NCBI GenBank assembly: GCA_900319615.1
Contig: ONPE01000014.1
Location: 1 to 14,370 of the forward strand
Direction: 5' to 3'
Source of the DNA: an uncultured Eubacteriales bacterium
GTDB lineage: Bacteria; Bacillota; Clostridia; Oscillospirales; Acutalibacteraceae
Length of the DNA: 14,370 nt
Under the pieces are notes generated by a model. It was not told the origin of the DNA and made no database searches. It saw only the letters and a list, made by a program, of their open reading frames with translations. Positions within the stretch are counted from its first letter, which is position 1; the number at the start of each line of letters is the position of its first letter. Positions 5,637 through 12,720 of the stretch are shown one piece after another. A program made the position numbers and the translations under genes.

Positions 5637-6125
5637 ATGACTGTGAGGTTAGTGTTACAACGCGATATTTCAGAGCTGAACTCCCGGTACAGGGTGTTTG
5701 ACGACAAGGGCGAGTTGCGCTACATCGTGACGGGGAAGAGGAATCCCTCAGGCGAGAGCATGAGCATCCGAAATACCGACGGCGAGGCTTTGTGCAGGAT
5801 ACGGGGCTTGGGCTTCTCGGCGCTATCGGTGTACAGCATAAGCTCCGGCGGCGAGAGCATACGGCTGAATATAGCCGTCGGCAGCGGACGCGCGGCTGTA
5901 AGGTTTAGGGGCATCAGCTTCTTTGTCAGGGGCGATATACCGTCGGGGTCGTATTCCTTCCTCGACGCGGATACCGCCGTAGTCTGCGAGGTCGGCAGGG
6001 ATTTTGCAAAGGGGCAGACCTGCATGGAGATATTCCAGAAGGAGCGCGAGATATTCTGCGTTGCTGCCGTTGTCTGCATATCGAGCCTGTCGGTCGGTCA
6101 GGCGCCGGTGTTGCAGTTGACTTGA
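5637..6125 (+). CDS. LURP-one-related (YxjI/tubby-like fold) protein
   Basis: 162 residues from the ATG at 5637; GTG at 5634 or 5643 are possible starts because no strong ribosome binding site is present. The N-terminal half follows the LURP-one-related pattern: L.QRDISELNSRYRVFDDKGELRYIVTGKR......S.S.IRNTDGEALCRIRGLGFSALSVYSI. Then come repeated beta strands (RAAVRFRGISFFVRGDIPSGSYSFLDADTAVVCEVGRDF). The fold is a 12-strand beta barrel around a helix, related to phospholipid scramblase and tubby; no enzymatic function is known for bacterial members. The C-terminus (FCVAAVVCISSLSVG) matches the hydrophobic helix that fills the barrel. It follows the polymerase after 45 bases and may share its transcript. 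Confidence 0.72.
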   Translation: MTVRLVLQRDISELNSRYRVFDDKGELRYIVTGKRNPSGESMSIRNTDGEALCRIRGLGFSALSVYSISSGGESIRLNIAVGSGRAAVRFRGISFFVRGDIPSGSYSFLDADTAVVCEVGRDFAKGQTCMEIFQKEREIFCVAAVVCISSLSVGQAPVLQLT

Positions 6126-6177
6126 TATAAATATTCGATTTTAGAATTATAACATATACAGAAAGGTATTGAAAACT

Positions 6178-6654
6178 ATGGATAAATTACTGAGATTATT
6201 AAGCGAGAATTCTTCCTACACCACCGAACAGCTCTCGATGATGCTCGGCGAGCCTGAGGATTATATCGCCGCGCAGATCAAGGAGTACGAGAACAGCGGT
6301 ATCATCCGCGGCTATCAGGCTGTGGTGGACTGGGACGAGGTGCCGGACGCCGGCGTTATGGCTATGATAGAGCTCAAGGTAGCGCCTCAGCTGCAAAAGG
6401 GCTTCGACGATATAGCCGAGCGCATCCAGGCGTATGAAGAGGTTGAGTCCGTGTATCTTATGGCAGGCGCCTACGACCTGCTGCTTACCGTAAAGGGAAA
6501 GACGATACAGGACGTATCCTCCTTTGTTGCAAAGCGCCTCGCCGCTATGGACGGCATCCTCTCCACGGCGACCCACTTCATGCTCAAGAGGTATAAGGAA
6601 AAGGGAGTTTCGCTGATGGACGGCAAAAACGACGGAAGGGAAATGATCATCTGA
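6178..6654 (+). CDS. Lrp/AsnC family regulator (AlaR/YugG-like)
   Basis: 158 residues from ATG 6178, with GAAAGG (6161-6166) 11 bases upstream; an in-frame TTG at 6169 is too close to that site. Residues 1-55 form the winged helix-turn-helix (LLRLLSENSSYTTEQLSMMLGEPEDYIAAQIKEYENSGIIRGYQAVVDW). The rest is the ligand-binding RAM domain (VMAMIELKV ... VESVYLMAGAYDLLLTVKGKTIQDVSSFV ... LSTATHFMLKRYKEKG). Its stop overlaps the start of the aminotransferase by one base, so the two are translationally coupled. The Bacillus pair yugG-yugH (alaR-alaT) has the same order and families, which suggests autoregulation and an amino acid effector such as alanine; that is inference. Confidence 0.88.
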   Translation: MDKLLRLLSENSSYTTEQLSMMLGEPEDYIAAQIKEYENSGIIRGYQAVVDWDEVPDAGVMAMIELKVAPQLQKGFDDIAERIQAYEEVESVYLMAGAYDLLLTVKGKTIQDVSSFVAKRLAAMDGILSTATHFMLKRYKEKGVSLMDGKNDGREMII

Positions 6655-7838
6655 TGGATTATACCGATAAGCTGGCACAGTCGATACACACGGTGAAGCC
6701 CTCCGGTATACGCCGCTTCTTCGACATCGTCAACGAGATGGATCATGTCATCTCGCTGTCGGTGGGCGAGCCGGACTTTCAGACCCCGTGGCACGTTCGA
6801 CAGGCAGGCATAGCTTCTCTTGAACAGGGCAAGACCTGGTATACGCCCAACAGGGGCTTCAAGGAGCTGTGCAAAGAGATAACAAAATTCTATAAAAGAA
6901 AATACAACCTTACATACGATCCGCTCGAGGAGTGCGTCGTGACCGTAGGCGGCAGCGAGGCTATAGATATCGCCCTGCGCTGTATGGCTTCAAGAGGCGA
7001 CGAGGTGCTGATACCTCAGCCGTCCTTCGTCTGCTACGAGCCGCTGACGGTGATGGCGGGCGCTACTCCGGTGCTCATCGAGACCAAGGCTGAGAACGCC
7101 TTCCGTCTGACTCCGGAGCAGCTCGAGGAGAATATCACCCCTGCTTCAAAGCTGCTGATCCTGCCTTATCCCAACAACCCTACCGGCGGCATCATGGAGC
7201 GTGAGGATCTGGAGAAGATCGCCGAGATCGTGAAGAAGCACGATCTGATGGTGCTCTCGGACGAGATCTACAGCGAGCTGACCTACGGCGGCAAGCTTCA
7301 TGTTTCTATCGCTCAGATAGACGGTATGCGCGAGAGGACCGTGGTTATCAACGGCTTCTCAAAGGCGTACGCCATGACGGGCTGGAGGCTCGGCTACGCG
7401 CTGGGACCAAAGGAGATAATCTCGATGATGGTCAAGCTGCATCAGTTCTGCATCATGTCGGCTCCCACGACCGCGCAGTACGCGGCGATCGAGGCTCTGC
7501 GCAACGGCGACGGAGATATCGAAGCCATGCGCAACGAGTACGATATGCGCCGGCGCTTTGTCGTCGCGTCGCTCAACGCGATGGGGCTGAGCTGCTTCAA
7601 CCCCGAGGGCGCGTTCTACTGCTTCCCGTGCATCAAGAGCACCGGGCTGAGCAGCGAGGACTTCTGCACACGGCTGCTGCACAGCAAGCACGTCGCTCTG
7701 GTGCCGGGCTCGGCGTTCGGCGACTGCGGCGAGGGCTATGTGCGGCTGAGCTATTCTTACTCCATCAAGCACCTCACGCGCGCGATGGAGCTGATAAGAG
7801 AGTTTTTGTCGGAGCTTAAAGATGAAGATAACGGTTAA
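6654..7838 (+). CDS. PLP-dependent class I/II aminotransferase (AlaT/YugH-like)
   Basis: 394 residues. It transfers amino groups between amino and keto acids in the cytosol. Visible fold-type I residues: SVGEPDF near the N-terminus, WYTPNRGFKELCKEI, LPYPNNPTGG (170-179) with the PLP-contacting Asn175, SDEIY (202-206) with Asp203 and Tyr206, GFSKAYAMTGWRLGY with the Schiff-base Lys237, and GYVRLSYS with Arg364, the substrate carboxylate ligand. Length is standard. The start codon overlaps the upstream regulator's stop by one base and the end overlaps ispE by 17 bases. Alanine or aspartate specificity cannot be settled from sequence; the regulator-plus-enzyme arrangement favours an alanine transaminase like B. 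subtilis AlaT. Confidence 0.92.
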   Translation: MDYTDKLAQSIHTVKPSGIRRFFDIVNEMDHVISLSVGEPDFQTPWHVRQAGIASLEQGKTWYTPNRGFKELCKEITKFYKRKYNLTYDPLEECVVTVGGSEAIDIALRCMASRGDEVLIPQPSFVCYEPLTVMAGATPVLIETKAENAFRLTPEQLEENITPASKLLILPYPNNPTGGIMEREDLEKIAEIVKKHDLMVLSDEIYSELTYGGKLHVSIAQIDGMRERTVVINGFSKAYAMTGWRLGYALGPKEIISMMVKLHQFCIMSAPTTAQYAAIEALRNGDGDIEAMRNEYDMRRRFVVASLNAMGLSCFNPEGAFYCFPCIKSTGLSSEDFCTRLLHSKHVALVPGSAFGDCGEGYVRLSYSYSIKHLTRAMELIREFLSELKDEDNG

Positions 7839-8703
7839 GGCTCCGGCTAAGATAAACCTCACGCTGGATATCGTTGGCAAGCGCCCCGACGGCTATCATG
7901 ACGTAGCTATGGTCATGCAGACGGTCTCGCTGTACGATACCGTGACCGTAGAGGACTTTGACGGCGAGGGGATAGAAGTCAGCTGCCCTGCCTATCCCGA
8001 TGTGCCCGTCGATGACAGCAACATCGCGTGCAGGGCTGTGAGGGCTTTCTGCAAGTATACCGAGAGTGAAGAACGGCCCCTGCGCATCACCATCGACAAG
8101 GTCATACCCACGCAGGCGGGTCTTGCCGGAGGCTCCGCAGACGGCGCCGCCGTGGTTTGCGCGCTGAACATGATGTACGGCACTCACCTCAAGGCAAGCG
8201 AGATGGCTGAGATATGCTCGCGGTTCGGCTCGGATGTGCCGTTCTGTCTGCTGGGCGGCACGATGCTCGCCACCGGTACCGGTACGACGCTCAAAAAACT
8301 GCCGTCGATGCCGAAGTGTCATATCGTCATCTGCAAGCCGGACGTCAGCGTGTCTACAGCCGAGGCTTACGCCGCCTGCGACTCAAGACCGCCCAAGGGC
8401 TTTTTGTACACCGACGAGCTGATAAAGCGGCTGTGCAGCAGGGATATCCGGGGGCTCTCGACCTGCCTTTATAACGAGTTCGAGCAGGTGATGACGCTGC
8501 CCGTGATAAACGAGATAAAGAAAACCATGCTCGGGTGCAAGGCTCTGGGCGCTTCTATGAGCGGCTCGGGCTCAGCCGTGTACGGTATTTTTCTTGAAGA
8601 GAAAAAAGCGCAGAAATGCGTTAATATTCTGCAAGAGAATTATAACAAGGTTTTCCTTACTCAGCCGACTAAGGAAGGCTGCCGAATAGAACATACTGAA
8701 TAA
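7822..8703 (+). CDS. ispE: 4-diphosphocytidyl-2-C-methyl-D-erythritol kinase
   Basis: 293 residues. It phosphorylates CDP-methylerythritol in the MEP route to isoprenoids and hence to undecaprenyl phosphate. GHMP kinase signatures: APAKINLTLDI (7-17) with catalytic Lys10; the glycine-rich ATP loop PTQAGLAGGSADGAA (96-110); FGSDVPFC with catalytic Asp138; and GASMSGSGSAVYGIF near the C-terminus. The ATG at 7822 has GGAG at 7811-7814 inside the end of the aminotransferase, and the 17-base overlap implies coupled translation. Confidence 0.95.
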   Translation: MKITVKAPAKINLTLDIVGKRPDGYHDVAMVMQTVSLYDTVTVEDFDGEGIEVSCPAYPDVPVDDSNIACRAVRAFCKYTESEERPLRITIDKVIPTQAGLAGGSADGAAVVCALNMMYGTHLKASEMAEICSRFGSDVPFCLLGGTMLATGTGTTLKKLPSMPKCHIVICKPDVSVSTAEAYAACDSRPPKGFLYTDELIKRLCSRDIRGLSTCLYNEFEQVMTLPVINEIKKTMLGCKALGASMSGSGSAVYGIFLEEKKAQKCVNILQENYNKVFLTQPTKEGCRIEHTE

Positions 8704-8711
8704 ACTTTGAT

Positions 8712-8757
8712 TTACCTGCCGATTATAGGAGCATAACGACTTGATAAAGGCAGGTAA
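8712..8757 (+). promoter_or_regulatory. Inverted repeat covering the spoIIR ribosome binding site
   Basis: TTACCTGCC (8712-8720) and GGCAGGTAA (8749-8757) form a perfect 9-bp stem with a 28-base loop. The right arm contains the only purine-rich site well placed for the spoIIR TTG start at 8763, while the loop holds a TAGGAG (8726-8731). If it folds in the mRNA it would hide the ribosome binding site. It is not a terminator, as no T run follows. Confidence 0.4.
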
Positions 8758-8762
8758 TTCTT

Positions 8763-9353
8763 TTGAAGAAATATATTCATCTGTTGGTGCTTGCGCTGAT
8801 ACTCGCCGGGATGGCGCTGACGATCCCGTTTTTTGATTCTTGTGAAGAATTATACAGCGACGTTATGAGGATACATATCCTCGCAAATTCCGATTCCGCA
8901 GCAGACCAGAGCCTGAAGCTCGCCGTGCGTGACAGGGTGCTTGAGGCTTGCTCGCGGTACTATGACGGCTGCTCCGGCAAGGACGAGGCGCTCGATATCA
9001 CGCGCAGTCATATCGGCGAGATAGAGGCTGCAGCCGAACGCGAGATCCGCAGGCGCGGCTTTGATTATCCCGTGAGCGCCCGGATCGTGACGGATGATTT
9101 TGACACGCGCTTTTACGGGAGCTTCACGATGCCGGCGGGCAGATATGACGCTCTGCGCCTGACCATAGGCGACGGCGCGGGGAAAAACTGGTGGTGCGTG
9201 ATGTACCCGTCGCTGTGCGTGGGCGCCGCGAGCGCCGACGATATGAGAGAAGAGCTTGACAGGGGAGAATATCGGGTGGTGACGTCCGACAAATTCGACT
9301 TCCGGTTCAGGCTGGTGGAATATTTTGAAGACGTCAGGGGATGGTTCCGCTGA
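8763..9353 (+). CDS. spoIIR: Stage II sporulation protein R
   Basis: 196 residues from a TTG at 8763. In sporulation SpoIIR is made in the forespore under sigma F, is exported, and triggers SpoIIGA to process pro-sigma E in the mother cell. An N-terminal signal or anchor (LLVLALILAGMALTIPFF, residues 7-24) is followed by the family block VMRIHILANSDSAADQSLKLAVRDRVLEA and by PAGRYDALRLTIGDGAGKNWWCVMYPSLC. These two blocks are diagnostic. No upstream ATG is in frame after the ispE stop, and the TTG start gives the expected MKKY signal sequence. I found no confident sigma F promoter in the 59-base gap, so expression may come from inside ispE or by read-through. AGGCAGG before the start lies in an inverted repeat. 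Confidence 0.93.
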   Translation: MKKYIHLLVLALILAGMALTIPFFDSCEELYSDVMRIHILANSDSAADQSLKLAVRDRVLEACSRYYDGCSGKDEALDITRSHIGEIEAAAEREIRRRGFDYPVSARIVTDDFDTRFYGSFTMPAGRYDALRLTIGDGAGKNWWCVMYPSLCVGAASADDMREELDRGEYRVVTSDKFDFRFRLVEYFEDVRGWFR

Positions 9354-9369
9354 CTATATGAGGTAGATT

Positions 9370-12300
9370 ATGCTGAGATTTGTGCTTGGTAGATCGGGCT
9401 ACGGCAAAACAGAATATCTCCGCAGGCATTTTGCGGAGCTTGCGAAAAACGGAGATGATAAGCTCTTGTTCATCGTGCCGGATCAGATATCTTTCGAGAC
9501 GGAGGAGGCTTTTCTCGACCTGCTCGGGCCGTCGGTATCGAGGAGGATATCGGTGCTCGGCTTCTCGCGCCTGTGCGACTACGTCTTCGAGGCTACGGGC
9601 AACAGGTTCTCGACCTTCGCCGATGAAGGCGTGAGGCATATGATCATGAGCCTTGCCGTGGAGCAGGTGCGCGACGGGCTGACGGTGTTCGATAAGGGCG
9701 ACAGTGCCGGTACACGCGAGCTGCTGCTGAACGCCGTCAAGGAATACAAGAAGTGCGCTATCGGCTCGGCTGAGCTTTTGGACGCTGCCGAAAAATGCGG
9801 CGACGATACCCTGAGCGCAAAGCTGCGCGACACGGCGCTTGTATACGACGCATACGACGCGATCATGGCGCAGAGTTATATGGATCCTCTCGACTCGCTG
9901 ACTAAGGTACGCGACCTGCTGTGCGACAACAGGCTCTTCGACGGATACACGGTGGCTCTGGACGCTTTCTACGGCTTTACTTCGCAGGAGTATGAGGTGA
10001 TAGAGCAGCTGATGATGCGGTCGAAGGATATGTTCGTCGCTTTGACTGACGACGGCAGCCCGGAAGGGGACAGCCTGTTCTTCGTGCCGAGGCGTACCCG
10101 CTCGAGGCTGACGAGGATGGCTCGTGACTGCGGCGTAGAGGTCGCTCCGCTCACCGTGTTGAATACACCCTACAGGTTCTCAAACGAGGCTTTGATCGCT
10201 CTTGAAGAGAACATCTTCCGCATCGGAAAGGAGCCTTTTGAAGAGGCGACCGACGCTGTGAATATTTACCGCGCGTCGGATATATACGACGAGTGCGATC
10301 ATGTCGCGCGTACCGTTCGCGCACTGATAGAGGGCGGCTGCCGGTATCGGGATATCGTCATCACGACGCGCTCTGCGGAGGGTTATCTCGGCGTGCTCGA
10401 TACCGTCCTCGACAAGTACGACATACCGTACTTTATGGACAGACCGCAGAACATCGACGCGATGCCGCTGGTGCGGCTGGTGGGCGCGGCGTTCGACACC
10501 GTCAACCGCGGCTTCGATCGCGAGGATGTGCTTACCGTGTTGAAGACCGGTCTGTGCGGATACTCGGCGGCGCAGATCGCGGATTTCGAGAATTATCTTT
10601 TCGTCTGGGATGTGAGCGGTCGGCGCTTTTATGAGCCGTTCACCGCTTCTCCCTCGGGCTTTACCGACGAGATGACCGACGATGATAAGGCGAGCCTTGA
10701 CGGTATCGAGAGCCTGCGCGAGGATATCATAGGCAAGCTCAGGCGTTTTCAGTCCGCCGTGCGCGATACCGACGGCAGGACGATAGCAAGGGCTCTGATG
10801 AAGCTGCTTTACGATCTTAAGATCGACGCGAATATCGGCGCACTGTGCGACGGCTTTGAGGCTCGCGGAGATGAAGACGCCGGCGCAGAGCCGGTGAGAT
10901 CGTGGAATGTCCTGTGCGGCATACTCGACAAGACCGTCGCGGTGCTCGGCGATTATCCCGTGGAGCCGAAGAGATTCGCGCAGCTTTTATATGCCAATTT
11001 CGCCGCGTCGGAGGTCGCGACGATACCGCGAGGCCTGGACGAGGTGGACGTAAGCACCGCCGACCGCAGCCTTATCTCGGACAAGAAGATCGTGTTTTTG
11101 ATCGGCTGTGTTGAGGGCGAGTTCCCGCGTACTCCTGTGGAGGCGGGGGTGTTCACCGACGACGAGCGCGTGACGCTCAGAGAGAGCTTTGAACTGCCGC
11201 TTTCGGATTCGGTCGAAGAGCTGATTGCTACCGAGAGGTTCTACGCGTACTCTGCGATGACCGACGCCGCCGAACGCCTGTACATAAGCTATCCCGCTGC
11301 CGATATGCGAGGCGAGGCGCTGTCGCCGTCGGATATCGTGGACGAGGCTAAGCTGAGCGTGCCGAATCTCACGTTTCGCAACTACGACGAGGTGCCGCTT
11401 GAAGAGAGGCTCAGATGCCGCAGAGCGGCGTTCGATTATCTTGTCGCTCACTACAACAGCTCGTCGCCGAAGATCGCGGCTTTGAAGGATTACTTCCGTG
11501 ATCGGGACGGCTATCGGGATATCATAGAGGCTATCGAGGCTGTCCGCAGCCGTAAGATGAGGCGGATAGAGGACAAGGCGCTGACGAGGGAGCTCTTCGG
11601 CAGGAGCATGAGGCTCTCGGCAAGCCGTATCGACGTATATCACAAGTGCGCGTTCCGCTACTTCTGCGAGTACGGGCTCAGGGCTGAGGAGCGCCGCAGA
11701 GCAACTGTGGACGCTCTGGAGTACGGTACGCTGGTACATCATATTTTTGAGGTCTTTTTCAGCCGTTATAAAAAGGCTGAATATACATACATGGACGAGG
11801 CTGCGGTATCGGACGAAGTATCGCGGATAGTCGACGATTATATCGACAGCCACTTCGGAGGGCTCTCGGGCAAGTCGCAGAGGTTCATATATCTGCTGAT
11901 GCGCGTGAAGTCGACGGCGACCAAGCTGGTGCTGCACATGATCGCGGAGCTCTCGCAGAGTGATTTCTCTCCGGTGGATTTCGAGCTCGGGGTTGGGGAG
12001 GACATCCCTGCGTACACCGTGGAGCTCGAAGACGGTCTGAGCCTTACCGTGCGCGGCAGCGTCGACAGGGTGGATATCTGCGACGCCGACGGCATGAGAT
12101 ATGTGCGCGTGGTCGACTACAAGACCGGCACGAAGGAGTTCAGCATCAATGATATCCTGTACGGTCTGAACCTGCAGATGTTCATCTATCTGAACGCGAT
12201 AGAGAAGAACGGCGGCGAGCGCTACGGCGAGACCGTACCGGCAGGCGTGCTGTATATGCCGGCTGTGTCGCCGTCGGTATCAGCCGACCGCGATACCGAT

Positions 12301-12720
12301 GAAGAGAAGATACGCGCCGAGGTCATGAAGAAGTACGCGATGAAGGGCGTTATCCTCAGCGACGCGGATGTTGTGATCCGCATGGAGCACGACGGGCTCG
12401 GAAAATACATCCCTGCAAAGGTCAAAGACGGCGTTGTCACGGCAAGCGCAGGGAGCCTCGCTACCCTCGAAGAGCTGGGAGCTGTGTTCCGCAGGGTAGA
12501 GTCGCTCATCACAAGGATGGCGGAGAGCCTGTATGACGGCGACGTGTCCGCCGTACCGCTCAAGAGCCGCAAGTACGACGGCTGCGCCTACTGTCCGTAT
12601 GTGTCGGTCTGCCTCAGAGAAGAGGACGCCCCCTGCCGCGAGGCTGTGGACAGGACAGGAGAGGAAGCTATGGAGGTATTACGGGGAAAGGAGGATGACC
12701 GTGAGCAGAAAATGGACTGA
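9370..12720 (+). CDS. addB: ATP-dependent helicase/deoxyribonuclease subunit B
   Basis: 1116 residues, near the normal AddB length. Together with AddA it processes double-strand breaks and responds to Chi-type sites. The N-terminus has a Walker A motif, GRSGYGKT (7-14). An iron-sulphur cluster is indicated by Cys760 (KCAFRYFCEYG) and the C-terminal Cys1072-X2-Cys1075-X5-Cys1081, the same spacing as in B. subtilis AddB. The RecB-type nuclease site is visible: DRVD (899-902), DYKTG with Asp916 and Lys918, and Gln936 in QMFIYL. GAGGT (9360-9364) precedes the ATG by 5 bases. The stop overlaps the addA start by 20 bases. It appears fully intact, unlike addA. Confidence 0.96.
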   Translation: MLRFVLGRSGYGKTEYLRRHFAELAKNGDDKLLFIVPDQISFETEEAFLDLLGPSVSRRISVLGFSRLCDYVFEATGNRFSTFADEGVRHMIMSLAVEQVRDGLTVFDKGDSAGTRELLLNAVKEYKKCAIGSAELLDAAEKCGDDTLSAKLRDTALVYDAYDAIMAQSYMDPLDSLTKVRDLLCDNRLFDGYTVALDAFYGFTSQEYEVIEQLMMRSKDMFVALTDDGSPEGDSLFFVPRRTRSRLTRMARDCGVEVAPLTVLNTPYRFSNEALIALEENIFRIGKEPFEEATDAVNIYRASDIYDECDHVARTVRALIEGGCRYRDIVITTRSAEGYLGVLDTVLDKYDIPYFMDRPQNIDAMPLVRLVGAAFDTVNRGFDREDVLTVLKTGLCGYSAAQIADFENYLFVWDVSGRRFYEPFTASPSGFTDEMTDDDKASLDGIESLREDIIGKLRRFQSAVRDTDGRTIARALMKLLYDLKIDANIGALCDGFEARGDEDAGAEPVRSWNVLCGILDKTVAVLGDYPVEPKRFAQLLYANFAASEVATIPRGLDEVDVSTADRSLISDKKIVFLIGCVEGEFPRTPVEAGVFTDDERVTLRESFELPLSDSVEELIATERFYAYSAMTDAAERLYISYPAADMRGEALSPSDIVDEAKLSVPNLTFRNYDEVPLEERLRCRRAAFDYLVAHYNSSSPKIAALKDYFRDRDGYRDIIEAIEAVRSRKMRRIEDKALTRELFGRSMRLSASRIDVYHKCAFRYFCEYGLRAEERRRATVDALEYGTLVHHIFEVFFSRYKKAEYTYMDEAAVSDEVSRIVDDYIDSHFGGLSGKSQRFIYLLMRVKSTATKLVLHMIAELSQSDFSPVDFELGVGEDIPAYTVELEDGLSLTVRGSVDRVDICDADGMRYVRVVDYKTGTKEFSINDILYGLNLQMFIYLNAIEKNGGERYGETVPAGVLYMPAVSPSVSADRDTDEEKIRAEVMKKYAMKGVILSDADVVIRMEHDGLGKYIPAKVKDGVVTASAGSLATLEELGAVFRRVESLITRMAESLYDGDVSAVPLKSRKYDGCAYCPYVSVCLREEDAPCREAVDRTGEEAMEVLRGKEDDREQKMD

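Noticed and set aside
6122..6153. Promoter TTGATA ... TATAAC before the Lrp gene
   Set aside because: Spacing is 20 bases and the boxes are ordinary for AT-rich DNA; not strong enough to annotate.
8731..8760. Possible sigma F promoter (GCATA then GGTAATTC) before spoIIR
   Set aside because: The -10 match is poor and the implied transcription start would fall inside the coding region.
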